From Phlebiopsis flavidoalba (lineage: Eukaryota > Basidiomycota > Agaricomycetes > Polyporales > Phanerochaetaceae), in NCBI GenBank assembly GCA_035772785.1, contig JAOCPU010000019.1, forward strand, positions 310,001 through 374,000: a stretch of DNA of 64,000 nt, in the 5' to 3' direction. This document shows positions 1-12,788 of the stretch, in pieces. Each line of letters begins with the position of its first letter. Within the stretch, counting starts at the first letter, position 1. Below the pieces are notes generated by a model. That model worked only from the letters and a program-made list of their open reading frames with translations, searched no databases and had not been told where the DNA came from. Both the position numbers and the translations under genes were made by a program.

Positions 1-1032
1 GGTGGAGGAGCGGAGAAACAAACCTGTGACACCAATGAAGAGGTTGGGGAAATGCTCCAGCATACGCGCGGCCCACTCAGGCGAGTCGGTGTAGCAATGT
101 ATGTGTATCTGCGACACATCAGTAGGCGTTGAGCAGTATTACTGAGACTACGTACCCTGTGTGATCCCCTTAGGCACCCTCCGCCTTCATGATCCTCTCG
201 GTATCGGTCCTCGCCCAGCTCCGCCCTCGCCGAGTGTGGCGAATGGAATGTGAGAGCTATGCCGAGTCGGACGGCCTGACGTAGCTGTCGTGTGAAGACC
301 CTCTTGCTGTATCTCCCGTGGAGAGTTGTCGTAGTGGTAGTCCAAGCCAATCTCACCCCAACCTACGCACCGTGGCATGGTGCATGGCTTCGATACTACA
401 GGTGGGTGAAGTTTGTCAATGGAACACTCAGCAGTCCAGAGCCCACGTACAATGTCCCGTTTCTAGCGCATCGTCATAGAGCTTGGCTTCGTGTCTATGG
501 TGGCATTGAGAATGAGCATTTATCAATGAGAACCGGAGACTGGACGCTACGGTACGTACGGGTGAACACCTGCACATCTGGGTCAATACGATCCGAAGAC
601 GGTATTGGACGACAAATGCTCACACCATGACAAACCAATACTCGAGTCCTCGCCCCCAGTCCTGTCTCTCGTTCTGTTTGCCTCTGCAGTCAATGCCGAG
701 TCTGCAATCTCCTTCCACATGAGCTTATCATTGACAGGAGCTTCGCACCAGACATCAACAATTCGCCTCACACCCTCCATCGCCCATCGTACATATCCGA
801 AGGGACGAAACCTCATAAGATCATCTCGACTGGTAGCCTTCGCAAGCCGCTTGTACGTTGCACTGAATAAGAGAGCTGCAAAGTAGACAGGAGCTGAGTG
901 TGCGTGTCTACAAGTAGCAGCGTCGTTCCGCCTCCACAGGGGCGTTCGACGCCGGGGACGTATCAGGATGTGTGGGCAGGACGAGGTCTATTCCTCCTCG
1001 CCTGGGTCGTGTTCTTCTCTTAAAGTCCCCAT
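1..1032 (-). CDS. TatD-family metal-dependent DNase/hydrolase, 3' end beyond the window
   Basis: Member of the TatD nuclease family (TIM-barrel, divalent-metal hydrolases with 3'-5' DNase activity); exact substrate unknown. Reading leftward: MGTLREEHD at the proposed start (ATG 1032-1030), VDTHTQLLST (metal-binding DxHxH region), RRIVDVWCEAPV, EYWFVMG, HEAKLYDDALE, CVGWGEIGLDYHYDNSPRE (the diagnostic GEIGLDY motif with the metal-binding Glu) and HIHCYTDSPEWAARMLEHF close to the edge. The C-terminal third is missing. Several introns and at least three frame breaks separate these blocks. The second His of DxHxH reads as Gln, which may be a real change or a base error. The family assignment is firm; the start and exon limits are inferred. 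Confidence 0.85.
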
Positions 1033-3218
1033 TTTCGGTTCGGAGGGGCGTTGACGAGTTAGCAAGTAAGCTCAGCGAGAAAATATGCGAACAGACGAGG
1101 AACTTTACCTGAAGTGGCCAAGACTAGAGATAAGCGGCAGATACCTAAGACTCATCGCGAGGGCGTGAGTCAAGGTGAACGGTAACCGGTTGTGCCTCTT
1201 GCCCGCGATGCCGAGTCTTCTGAAACCTCTTGCAGCGGGCATCACGGTGGTTGACTGTGTAATCTAAGCAGCACAGCAGGTATCGATATTGTCGCAGAAT
1301 GTATGGCAGTAAATCGATTTCCAAGATTGGAGCGTAGTGGAGGTGCTCAGTGAAAGTGGCCGACCTGAATCAACGGAGTTGTCGAGGCATAGAATCTGAG
1401 GGGAGTAAAAGATCCAAGCTGACCCAATAAGCGGCGTTGTTTGAACATTTACCCATCCTAGGTTCAGGCCCCACCGACTGTTATGATCATCAAATCAGTG
1501 CTTACATGATAAGAAAAAGAAACAACCAAAATGTCGTGGGGAGCGCGTTTTTTGGCTTGAAGCAATTGCTGCTCTCCTAGTAGTACGCTCATTGCTAGCT
1601 ACTCGTATACACAGTGCTCTCTTGGATGGACAAAGACACCAGATCAAGCCAGCATTCAACATTTGAAGACAGCATGGAGTACTTAGCCCCACAAGTAATC
1701 CTGATGTATCTCCGGGCCGTTGGCCAAAAGCCGTCGTGGCGTTGATAGCATCACGCGTGGCAACCGCAACGTTGCATTCCGCTTCCGGCATCCAAATCGA
1801 ACTTGTCCTCATCCAACCACTATCTGCGATTGTTTCCATGTCTACCTGTATCTCGTCCCCAAATTCAGGCCCAGGTTGTAATGAAGGCGGTCTTTGTGCG
1901 TACAATAGCACGTGCGCAGTCAACATAGGAAAGCCAATGCACCAACCGTCGTTTATGTTGGACTCGCCGTATCGCTATAGCTCACCAGCACGGATACTGG
2001 AAGCTATCAAGGGAAGGGGATTATCGCCTTTTTCCGCGGCTGATGCCATCAATAAGGAGTCGAGACCAGTATGACGGCGCTCAGATAGGTCTCGCCTGGG
2101 CCTGACCGAAATGACCACACAACAGCACCCGTTCGCGATGGTTTGTCGGTCGACTGTTCTGGCTTCACATTACGATGTCGATGCCAAGCGGCAAAACATG
2201 CGCTTTTGAACATTACCTAGCGTGTAATTACCTTGGCAAGGTCTACTAGGACTGTGCAGACAGGTGTGGTGTGGCAAGCACCCCGCCGCTCGCCGCCAGG
2301 CACGTGTATACGCAACGCACGCGCGACAGGGATACGCGCTGGTTTCAGCCCATCGATGGTAAATTGTAGATCAGGATGTCAAATATCCGGACTGCTAACC
2401 GCGTAAAAACAGCTCACTAAGGTCCGAGGTCTCGACGCACACGTCGCACGCGTATGAGGCGGGAAGAGAGCTCCGGGTCGCGGGTGGGTCGGGACCATCG
2501 GCTCCGGAGGAGAATTCAAAAGCTGCCGTGGGGCAACGAACGAAGCTGGTTTACCCCTTCGGCGAGAAGCACCTCAACAAGTATGGTCCTGCAAAAAAGA
2601 AGCCAGAGAGTCCTTGTGGCTAGAAAGCAACTGCCAGGAGCCAGCCAGGAGTGTACGCATCCCGTTCGAATGTTGGAATGTATGTTGACACTGTACGTTG
2701 GATGTTGATTTTACCGCGGAAGATTCTCACATGTGTCGTCGCTGCAGTATGTTTGCGTTATCATGCCTTTCCGGAGCACACGGGCCACACGGTCAGAGGA
2801 CGACGACTTTAATTGGGCGCGAATATTATGTTTGGCGCCCGTCGTTAGCCGGCACTAGCGCGCCGCTGACGTCGGTTCTACCGCGAACATCCCTCGCTGC
2901 AACTCGCTACATCATTGGCTAACGGCGGCCGGAAAATCGGATTCACTGAAAACAAGCTTTGAAAGCGGCATAGCTTTGCATGTGCCTTGAAAACTGTGTC
3001 AGAGCAGCTTCACCTTCCATCTGATCAGGAACGTGCGCAGCGCTACCGTAATAGAACGGTGATCCCGATAGTTGTCAGTGCGTTCGCGTACCGTCCGCCA
3101 GCCTACGCCGAGCAGGACTATAAGGGTCCTGTCAAATCCCTGGCGACCCTTGCGCACACCCCTCATCGCTCGAGACGCTGTGCATCTCTTCGAGTCTTCA
3201 TCACACTCAATCTCAACC
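1033..3218. other. No recognised gene
   Basis: About 2.2 kb between the TatD gene and the first permease. Short open frames occur on both strands, for example a 143-codon frame at 1495-1926 (-), but none shows a domain, a plausible start with introns, or similarity to other genes in the window. The last 200 bases before 3219 should hold the permease promoter; no clear TATA box is visible. Confidence 0.5.
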
Positions 3219-4536
3219 ATGAAGCTCAGTGTGGCGTCCTCGTTTTTTCTTCTTCGCTTTTGGCTCTTGCCCTGGCGTCAGTGGTGGAAGCCACTATTTC
3301 TCCCAAAGTATTTATTGTTGACTTCGTACGTTCTCGTCTACCCGCTCCTCAGTATTTCGTTCTAACGTCTGTCATAGTATGATGACGAGCAGAACATCTG
3401 GCATGGAATCCCCGAGTTTTTTGACCTCACCGCGCATACCATCGCTATCGCTATCCCCGGACTTTCCATGAAGTTCCCCAACATCTACTGCACGAAGGAT
3501 TACTCCATCTGCCAGATGGTCACCGGCGAGGGCGAGATCAACGCCGCTGTCAGCTCCATGGCTCTCGTTCTCTCCTCGAAGTTCGACCTTTCCAAGACGT
3601 ACTGGCTCCTCGCCGGTGATGCCCGGTATCAGCCCCAAAGTTGGTACCCCTCGGCGCCGTCACTTTTCTCCCAGTTCGCCGTCCAGGTCGCGCTCCCAGT
3701 ACGAAGTCGATGCTCGCGAGAAGCCCGAGAACTTCTCGACTGGCTACATTCCCCAGGGCGCGACTCAGCTCAACGTCTACCCCGAGTACGTCTACGGCAC
3801 CGAGAGGTCTTCCAGCTCAACGATGCCCTTCGCCAGAAGGCCATCGCGTTCTGCGAAGACTGCCACTCTGAAGGACTCGACCGACGCGCAGTTACCTACC
3901 GCAACACACCTACTCCAGCGAGCCCAACCTACGCCCCTGCTCTCCCTCACCCCCCCCTCCATCATTGCCTGGCGACTCTGCGTCCTCGGACGTCTGGTGG
4001 TCCGGCAAGATCCTCGGCGAGACTGCTTCGAGAACACCACGAAGCTCTTCACCAACAACCAGGGCGCGTACTGCAGCGACGCAGCAAGAGGACAACGCAC
4101 CTGTCCTCGAGGCTCTCCTCCGCTGCCACATCGCCAAGCGCATCGACTTCTGTCTCCCGCATCATCGTTTTAGATGCGCACCGCGTCCGACTTTGACCGC
4201 CAGGCCCCCGGCCAGAGCGCGACGGACAACCTCTTCAACGGCCAGGACGCAGGCTAACGACATCGCCGTCGAGAACATCTACCTCGCAGGGTGTCAAGGT
4301 CGTGCAGGGCATCGTCAGCGGCTGGAAGGACAACGTTCGCCAAGGGCGGTCGCTCCCCAGAGCTACATCGGCGACGTCTACGGCTCGATCGGCGGTAACC
4401 CGTCGTTCGGCCCCGGCAGCATCTTCAACGGCGTCGGCGTCACGCTCGTCGTCGCAAACCTCCTTCGGACTCTGCGGCCCTCGAGCACGTCGACCGCCTT
4501 GCGCCAGGCGCGTACGCCGGCAACCGCGCTCTCTAA
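3219..4536 (+). CDS. NUP-family purine nucleoside permease, copy 1 (frame-disrupted)
   Basis: Fungal NUP family (PF06516), associated with purine nucleoside uptake. The protein starts MKLSVAS, runs into a hydrophobic signal peptide (LALALASVVEA) and then ISPKVFIVDF. An intron starting GTACGT follows and ends at about 3377, and the next exon begins YDDEQNIWHGIPEF. Further family blocks are VTGEGEINAAVSSMALVLS, QFAVQVALQYEVDAREKP, YIPQGATQLNVYPEYVYGT, FENTTKLFTNNQGAYC, NYIGDVYGSIGGNPSFGPGS-like sequence near 4365-4420, and a C-terminus LEHVDRLAPGAYAGNRAL before TAA at 4534-4536. At least five reading-frame changes occur inside conserved stretches and no long intron is needed, so it is either a decayed gene or one hit by assembly indels. 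A paralogue with the same first intron position lies at 24506. Confidence 0.8.
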
Positions 4537-6281
4537 ACGAGCCGAGCCGAAGACCATGCGTTGGAGGGATGATGGGGTCCTCTGCGCGCAACCTTGCGCC
4601 GGAATAGCTCCTGGGTTTCGAGCCATACTTTTTGCGGATTAAATTAAGGGTTTAAGTCTCCACCACGCTCCTTGATAGTATTATACAACGGACACTGTAC
4701 TACGTACTCAGCGTTTCTTACATGTAGCTATAACGCTGTACAGAGGTAGTCAGAAGTAACTCTCATTAATAGTAATATGGGCAAGATTCACAACATCCAA
4801 CCCCTCGGTGTGCAAAGTATCCAGTGAAGTCTCGGTGAGGGTGTCTCCGGTCGCAAGCCTCCGGCCGCCTCGGCGTAGGCCACGAATGTGCCGTTTCGGA
4901 TTTCAAAGCTCATGATCTCTAGCTTCTAAAGCGTCGAGCAAATGCATCAGAAGTCTTCCCGATCCTGCGAAATCTTCGTGTGGACGATATCAGAAAGGGT
5001 CTTGTCGAATAGGAAAATCAGCACGAGGGAGAATTGGGCGCTTGAATTAGTTTATCGACAAGTCTGAAGGGAGTTCCCGTGGGGTTGCCAAAGCGCGCAC
5101 GGTTGCACACGAACTCATCCTAAACTCAACGCGAACTAGACAGTGTGGTTGACGACAGATGTCAAACTCATGACCCGTGGTTCGTAGAAAGATGTCTATC
5201 ATGCCTCGGGCAGAAACACGTACGTACGACTGGAAAGTGATTATAGAATGGGGCTGACCGTGATCATTTTTAGGGCCCGAGTCGACGTACATATCACATT
5301 GAGTTCAAACATTCGCTTTGTGTGTCGTCTACATGTGTGACGCCTTGAACTCTTCCAAGTCAGGTCATAAATGTCAGGTCCGTCCATCGTATGCAATAAG
5401 GCGGAATGTATTCCATATTTTTACCCTGGAATGTTCATCACGTCGCCGTTGATTTGGTCCCCTTGCTGCCGTTCATGTACGCGCGCCGCCGGCCACTGGG
5501 GAGATGTTGTCGCCGCCTTTACTAGGACTTTTCTAGACTCGGCTTTGCTTGCCTGACTTACGCCCGACAGTAGTCTCGTAGCCTCGCAGCGCCAATAATA
5601 TGTAACCGTTCGATGTTCGACCATCAAAGTTGAACAACTCAGCAGACAACGGGGATTATGTTTTGGCACTCGCCGGTGCGGATGCCGTCCTGCAAAGATA
5701 GCTCTCTCGACGTTGTCTCACCTGTTGGAATCTACGCCCAGGCACCCACAGGCACACCTGCCATGCCGACTTCTTTCACTCTCGGTCTCCAGGCTACAGA
5801 CTGGTCGAGATTCGGCAGCGACAACGGCCACGGAATCATGGCACCAATCCCCAACATACTCCGCGCAAGTCTGCTCATTGTCCTGTGAGTTTCTCCCTTC
5901 GCACAGACGGAAGTAAATACGTACCTAAACATTTTCCCCATCTTCAGTGGCCGAGATCGTACGGGCAAACACAGATGATGCCATCGTGGCCTCGGCTTCT
6001 GGATTGTCCGCTAGATGATCCCCGCCACAAAGGTCCAACTTCGGCCGCCCGTAGAGTTCCCTCGGGCGATCCGTCGCTCGTGGCTGTTTTCCAACTCAAT
6101 CTTTCCGCCCAAAGCCGCATCGTCACGCCAATAAGTCGGTCAGGGGTTGCGCATGTTCCAACAGGCCCCAACTTTGGCGCGACCAGCCACACAACGAAGC
6201 GCGCATGACCGATTGATAAGCATTCCATTGGGTGCTCATGGGACTCACCAAGCCGGTCCTTCGTCCCCCTTCGCTGCTCGG
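4537..6281. other. Spacer between permease and membrane-protein gene, no recognised gene
   Basis: 1.75 kb separating the two members of the duplicated pair. The equivalent spacer in the second copy (25861-27428) has nearly the same length, but the only sequence I could match by eye is the last 60 bases before the downstream ATG, where both read ...ccaagccggtcc.... Open frames here are short and show no family features. Confidence 0.5.
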
Positions 6282-7711
6282 ATGTCGTCGCTCGTCAGAC
6301 GTGGACGCTGAGACGCTCCAGAGCATCGGCCTGATACTATTCAGAATATCGTGGCCCTCTGCGTAGAGTCCGTCTTATGGAGTGAGTGGTGTCAATTCTG
6401 CGTTTATCACGCTGGGCTTAGTTTTTTTGCTAGCAATTTACCTTGTCCTCATCGGTATTGCGGGCAATATTCTCGTGTGTACGTCTTCGTCGGCCCTAAC
6501 TCAATGAATTCGACGCTCACACGGAATCATACAGCCGGCAGCGACGCACCACCATGTCTGTCGTTACTTTCGGCATCGTCCTCCTCATGTTCTTGATGGA
6601 CACGGCGATTTACTTTATCGACGTGAACAACTCCGTCAAAGAAATCATGTTCACACCTCACTTCCAACTCGGACATGTCGCTATCAGACAGGTATTCGCT
6701 TACAGAAAGCCTTCCTTGGCCCGTAGAAAGCGCGCTCTACGCTTTCATGGTGCGTCGACCTTGTTTTTGGTCTACAGAAAGCTCTGAACACACCTCTGGC
6801 AGTCTAAACCTCGGAGACATCATCGTCATCTGGCGGGTACATGCTTTCTATCACCGCGGCAAGGAACGCTGGGTCATCGCGATCCCATGTGCACTTCTTC
6901 TGGGATCCTTCGGTGCGCCTCGATTGTCTCTGGTGCAGGGTCATCTACTGACATTTCTACAGTAACCTCCGGCCTCATCTCGTTCTGCGTTAACAGGCTC
7001 ATCGACGATCCGGGTGCTGGTGGCAACTTCGTTAACCCACCATTCTGCAAGAACGTTCAGCTCGCGTCGTACTGCACTGCTCTCGTCACTACACAGGTGT
7101 GTGGCGACTGCCTTGATTACCTACAAGACCTGGTACGTTATAGCACCTGCAAGACTGAATTTTGCTCACGCCCGTCTGTAGGAGTTATGGGGGTACCGCC
7201 GCACTATCAAGCGCAATTTGACTACCTCGTCGAACAAGACACGTATGGAGAGAGTCATGGCAATCTTGATCGAGTCTGGAGTCCTTGTACTTCCTGTTCT
7301 TCGTGAGTATCATATTGATCTGTCATTCTGCACTCGAGTCTAAGGCTGTGGCAGCTCGAGGCGGTTATCTCGGACTCTGGAAACATTGGAGATCTGGAAG
7401 AGTCTACCCCGGGACTGGCCTTTGCCGACGTTGTCATGGACGTTCATGTCGAGGCCACATCTTGGTAAGCGTCGCTACCTCGCCAACATACTGGTTACAT
7501 GACTTACACACCCCACCAGGGCAACCTAGGCATCTATCCCGTCATCATCGTCATTCTCGTTCACATGCAACGGTCGTACATCGAACCTATGGCCGCCGTT
7601 AGCTCAGGCCCTCTCCCAAGCTCTCAGTCCACGCAATCCATGAACCGCAGGGGGCCGCCGCCTGGTCCGCCTCTCGAGCTGTTGGGCCTCAGTCCAGCGC
7701 TCGTCATATAA
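6282..7711 (+). CDS. Multi-pass membrane protein of unknown function, copy 1
   Basis: I do not recognise a named family, but the layout is of a roughly seven-helix fungal membrane protein. Start at ATG 6282 (MSSL), then SDVDAETLQSIG and IQNIVALCVESVL. An intron is followed by AIYLVLIGIAGNILV (helix), another intron, then SVVTFGIVLLMFLMDTAIYF and IDVNNSVKEI. Next come YSLTESLPWPVESALYAFM, LGDIIVIWRVHAFYHRGKE, RWVIAIPCALLLGSF, SGLISFCVNRLIDDP, a loop with NPPFCKNVQ, VMAILIESGVLYFLFF, and NLGIYPVIIVILVHMQRSYI, ending SPALVI with TAA at 7709-7711. At least two single-base frame shifts occur near 6290-6340 and in the NVQ/EYL region. The exon order matches the copy at 27429. Placement directly downstream of a nucleoside permease in both copies hints at a shared history rather than proving a shared job. 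Confidence 0.75.
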
Positions 7712-9039
7712 AGCCTGGTTCTAGGGGAAAAAAAAGGATTTGCACGCTAAGCTCAAATGCATGCTTCTCATAGTCCCATCGAGGTCAACGTGCACGAGCT
7801 ACGTACAATCCACGGAGACAGACCCGGAATATGCTAAGACCTGGGGGCCTGGTCTGGATTACCTCGGGGACGATCTGAGTGGTCTCGAACAAGGGTCACA
7901 AGGAAGCCAGGATTGCGGAAGCCGTATAATTGTATGTATGCCATCATAGCGACGCGCCGTCTTCTCCTCTCTTTTTTCTTCGGGCAATGGAAATGGACTT
8001 CGTTTCAAAATGAGTGTGACTGTATGTACTAATAAGCCGTGTCATCCGACGCACATCATGCCTACCCAGTATGCTTTCCTTCTCCACCTACCCATACGCC
8101 ATTGTCCTCTCTCTCTCTCTCCCCTCTTTTCACTCGCTCTTTCTATACTCATCGTCCGTGGCTAAATATTAGCGGCTTCCTCCTTCCTCACTTTCCCTCG
8201 AAGTTGTGGCAGAGTTGTTGTTGGATTGTTACAGTGTATCAACGGTTTTACTTACGTAATTCGATAGTATCAACAAATTACATAATACTCCCTCTTCTGA
8301 CTGTCCCCGGGCTGTTCACCTTCGCTTCCTCTGAAACGCTCGAGGGGCGCACGGCGTTTACTAGAGCTTCATGTGGTCTCAGGGCAGCATATGTTGACAA
8401 GTACAGCTCAGAGTGCCAAAAAGCTGCCCTTGACAGGTCGTGATACTGATTTTTTACTTCAATGTAGCCAGTGCAATGAGTTGCACGCGCTTCCAGTACG
8501 GATGCAGACAGGGCCAGAGAAGCGTGAAGAATACAATACGGAGGCCAGAGGGTGGCGTCACTGGTAACCACACTACTGCATAGGCCTGCACAGTTGAGTA
8601 CCTAATAGCCTGTCGGTGTACTGGCGGGGAGTTTGGGTGACAGATAGAGGCGATATACCTACCACACTGCTTCGCCCTTCGAAGGCCAATGAGCCCAATC
8701 ACTTAAATCCTATAGTACACCTGCTCCTATCTTCAGCGATTTATTGCACTCAACAGCCATCAGCCACTTGGACGTATAAACCTCGCTCAGTGAGTACACC
8801 GTTAACACCGTCTCGGTACTACCCCTACCCCAGCGACCCTCCGAGTCCTGGCCTCGTGCACGTGAGTACCTTGTAAGTTGTGATAGTACACTTTAAAGGC
8901 ACGCTTGGTTAAGTTACGATGTAGGAACATAGGGGTTGCAAAATCGTGCTTGTAGCTCCACTGTATGGATGCATAGTTCACTCAGCCCCTTACCCACACA
9001 ATATTTTCGTCTTCGCCATGTCTCAAGTGCAAGTGGGCG
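7712..9039. other. No recognised gene; short CT-rich microsatellite
   Basis: Intergenic DNA after the first membrane-protein gene. A pyrimidine-rich stretch with a (CT)n core lies around 8107-8135. No open frame with family features was found. Confidence 0.5.
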
Positions 9040-10300
9040 CCGCATACGTGCTGTCGAGCAGGTCCTTCTAGGGCCACCTCACATACCTCTCCAGCACCTT
9101 CCCGTTGAGCTCCTCGTACACATTCTTCTCGGGGGTTCATACCATCACACGTTGAGTCATGGGAGCAACGTGTCAGATGTGTACGTGGGCGTTCCGCCGT
9201 CCTCAAAGACGGTTTTGACCAGGGCGGAGAAGTCTCACGTGCCGCTACTGGGCAACCAATTCGGTTGTCAGGGAGGAAGACCCATTTAAGCTTCGGCCTT
9301 TGCTTTTAGTGAAGTACTACTGACCACCGCGACAGCGAAGATGTTTCGGAGGTCGTTGCTACACTCATGACGACTCTCCTCCCATGCTTGGAAGGAGCCT
9401 CTCGATCCGTTACATTCGGGAAATCACCTACCTCAAGGCCGACAATCGCGTTTCCGTTCCCCCATGGACGCGCCTTACACTTTTTTATCCAAACTCGTCA
9501 CTGGAGTCAAAATTCGCATTGATACGGGGTTCAACCTTGAGTCTACACAGCTGTGACGGCTGTGCGTTTTATTCATTGCTTACCTAGCGACACTAGACCG
9601 CCAAGAGCCTTCCCCCCACTTTCAGAGATGCGACTCAGAGAAGTCAAGTTCAGAAACACACTGGATTCTCTTCGTCTGATATCCACATTCCCACATCAAT
9701 TGGGGAGCTAAACGAGCGCATCTAATGACTTTTATACACTCGAACCCCCTGCCCCAGCATCACCCCGTTGTCATCCGATTCCGCGAGCGGCGTCGTCGTT
9801 TTGAGCTCTGGTACCCATGCCCATACCTGTTGATTCTCGCGTACCGCCTCGGTATTTTGGAGACTCTTTTGGCCTTGCTTTTGCGGCTTTAAGTGGCCAA
9901 CAGGCTCTGGGGATTGCAGACCGACGTTTGGGAAGATATTCTTTACGGCCCTCATTGCACTTGATCCCTTCAAATCGCCGAGTACAGACATTATGTGTCG
10001 AGAAGCTGGGTATACATATACCTTTCAGTTGCAAAGGACGTAGAGCTCTAATTCCTTCATAGACTCTGGAGAAGAGTACTTTTATATGATTTCACCCATT
10101 GCCGAAAGGGACGACAAGAATACCTCAATGTCGAACCACGTCCGGCCAAATTCGACGACCCTCATTTGGCTTCATCCATCACCGCGGGGGCCGACGGCCC
10201 CTTCCAATAGTGTCAGAGGGATTCATTGCATCCGGATCGATACATCCGCCGCTACTCAAGCTCCGCTCAACAGATCAAGTTTTTGGAACGCATTCGAGAC
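9040..10300 (+). pseudogene. Probable F-box protein relic
   Basis: The stretch IPLQHLPVELLVHILLG at about 9089-9138 matches the core of an F-box (L-P-x-E-L-L-x-x-I), a motif that binds Skp1 in SCF ubiquitin ligases. Downstream pieces resemble the leucine-rich tails of basidiomycete F-box proteins: ATLMTTLLPCLEGASRS near 9358-9405, FPPLSEMRLREVKFRN and LRLISTFPHQLG near 9610-9710, and FELWYPCPYLLILAYRL near 9798-9850. These pieces lie in different frames and are broken by stops, with no convincing introns between them. F-box genes are a large, fast-decaying family in agaricomycetes, so a relic is credible, but only the F-box core is persuasive. Boundaries are approximate. Confidence 0.4.
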
Positions 10301-10707
10301 TATGCTACTCGGACTACTACCATCCATCCCTAAGGTTGAGCTGGTAATCGGCATGGACAGAGTCTTACTCGTGTCAATACTCCGGGGCGTTGTTCTTCGA
10401 AGGTGGACGGCACAACATAGGCTCGTTCTATTCGAACAAACCCATGGTCCCCGGCGTGACGACCCGTGAGGTTCTAGCCGAGCCGGAGATGCGGCTTATC
10501 AAAGGCCATAAAGTCAAATTGAGCCTCGTAGGGAGATTTTATCTTCTCGCACGCAGAAACAAAGAGCAAGTGGGCAATACTACTCTGAAATACTGGCGGG
10601 TATGGCTGTCACAAAGCAGCATTGCGTGGAAAGTGATGTAAAACAGAGAATATTAATTGATCTTTGGGCCAAAATTGGAAAGCGAACACTTCTGAGGCTC
10701 ATAAACA

Positions 10708-12788
10708 TCACAGAACGGTGCGACGTTTCTTGAACAACACTTTTGCGCTAGGGTTTGGTGCGATAGTTGTTGTAATGTGGATATTATCCGGACGGACAGC
10801 CTCGCCCTCGAGCTTCAAGTCGTAGTTCAGAAACCAGATAAGCCATCATAGCTTTCAACAACTCGTTGGCAGCAAAGAAAACGGCCAGGACTACATATAG
10901 TTCAGCAGTGGTGAGCAATTGCAGGCAAACATAGTACCTACCATGCATGCCGCCCATGACCAAACGCGACGTAATCCGCGGAAGTGGTCACGAACTGGTG
11001 CTTGGAGGCGGAGTTATCCTGTTCCTTTTGGCGGGAGTAGCGGAAAGGATCGAAGGTTGCATGCGCTGTCACAGGTTTCTGTGTCAAGGTGGGTCGCTGG
11101 TGGCCGGAGTGACCATAATCGTGCCCTTCGGATGTGCGTGCCATCAGAGAGAGTGATAGGCTGTTTGGCCTTGCGCATCATGGAAACTGCGGAACCAAAG
11201 CATGAGCATGAGCAGCTCGTGGAATCGACGGATACATACTGGTATTAATCCCGTTCATCCTCTGGCTTTCCCGCATGAAGCTATCGAGTTTCCACATTTT
11301 ACCCATGGTAGCTTTCGACCAACCTTCTTCGGCGACTATGCTTTCAATCTCCTCTCGTAGAGGACCGATGAGCTCCGGCGCCGCGGCGAGATGGAACAAG
11401 GCATGCGTGAAACTTTCTAGACAAGAGGTGAATTTTCTTTGTCAACTCTCTAAAAATATAAACTCACAATAGATGAGGTGTGAATGGCCGCAAATTGACC
11501 AGGAGGAGCATTCGTGCTACTTCATATGGCCCCTGATTCCTTGGTTTGGCCTCGTCGATCAGCCACTGCAACATATCATTCTACAGACGCGGGATATGTT
11601 TAGTACGCACATGCTACTGAAGGCACAGCTAGGAACTCACCGGCTTGTCATGCCACTGCTGGTCATGCTTATCCATCTGAGCCATCCGCTCTACTACAGT
11701 CGGTTTAATGAACTGAAGACACTCGTCGATACGGCTGTCCCACGTTTGCGATGGTTTTGGCTACCAAGCCTCGGAGGAAATGAGTGAAAGTAGGTAAGGA
11801 TATGCCTAGCCTTGCTGACGTCAGCGGTGCAAGTCCAACCGAAAGCCTAAGATAATCTTCGTTCGCTAACGGCCTGAACAATTTAGACGATGATTACCTG
11901 GTGAAAACATGACTCAAGAGCCGACTTACATAGCGGGAGAGCCCAACGAAAATACCGTTTCACGTAGCTTCTGCTCGGTGGGGCAACCGCTTTAAGGCTG
12001 CAGTATTCGCAGCATCGCAGGTAGTCGCTACATCCCTTCTGAACCAAGGTCAGATTGACAGGGACTATGGATTAGAGCCCGTCTTCTCACTCACCGCCAT
12101 CTTTTACAGGTATCAAAATCCACTAAAAGCACTCTCGATCTCATCGTAAACTATCACCGAATAGAGGAACAAGGTTACGCGTCAAACCGATCGCGCACCA
12201 CGACTAACGTGGAAGGGATCGTCGTGGACCTCATGTCCGAATATTATGTGCGAAGCCCGACGAACTAATGACCGAATTAGTGAAATATAAAGTCACAGGG
12301 CTTTTTATACACGTACGTCTGCTGCGGCGTCCATGAAAGACATCTTGTCGTTCCGGCATCTTCTGCACTTTCGTCAACGAGCTTGGCCCCGTTCAGGACC
12401 ACGATCCAGCGATCGAGTAGGGCAACTTTAAACACTCTGCCCTATACTACAGTTGTCTGACCGTCACCACAGCTTTAGCATCACATAAAGACTGAAGACA
12501 AACATTTGTCGTAGCCTTTCTGCAATACCCCGGCAGCATTGTGAAGGAAATGATACGCTCCAAAAGTAGGACACAAAAGCGGCAAGGACGATCCACCCTC
12601 GGTGGGTATGTGTCGCAGCTAAGTTAAGACGTCAGCAAACCGGGTATTCAGCACAAACTGTTAGTGCTTACGCTGAACGAACCCAAGGAAGGAGTACGTT
12701 TAAGATGGTAAATGTCACTCCGTAGAGGAGGGACTTGAATGGAGTCTATTTTCTCTAGGCTCTCAGTGATACTTGCGACGGAGGCCAT
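10708..12788 (-). CDS. Cytochrome P450 monooxygenase (ent-kaurene-oxidase-like fungal type)
   Basis: Heme-thiolate monooxygenase, probably anchored in the ER membrane. ATG at 12788-12786 gives MASVASITESLEKIDS, followed one frame over by the anchor helix LLYGVTFTILNVLLPWV. After an intron come LRHIPTEGG and later VFKVALLDRWIVVLNGAK, GHEVHDDPFHV and RLTRNLVPLFGD. Then PNDMLQWLIDEAKPRNQGPY, the I-helix region VNFAAIHTSS, HALFHLAAAPELIGPLREE, the K-helix ExxR motif in SFMRESQRMNG (about 11250-11285), FDPFRYSRQ, and the heme loop FGHGRHACPGR. The heme cysteine codon is split by a 50-nt intron (10891-10940). The C-terminus is AMMAYLV...NYDLKLEGEAV and VLFKKRRTVL, with stop TGA at 10710-10708. Roughly eight or more introns and several single-base shifts are present. 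Substrate unknown. Confidence 0.88.

Larger units (their letters stand above)
3219..7711 (+). repeat. Segmental duplication, unit 1 (permease plus membrane protein)
   Basis: First copy of a two-gene block repeated at 24506-28984 in the same orientation. Both start with a NUP permease and continue, after 1.6-1.75 kb, with the multi-pass membrane gene. Protein blocks are clearly paralogous, while the spacer has diverged, so the event is not recent. Confidence 0.7.
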
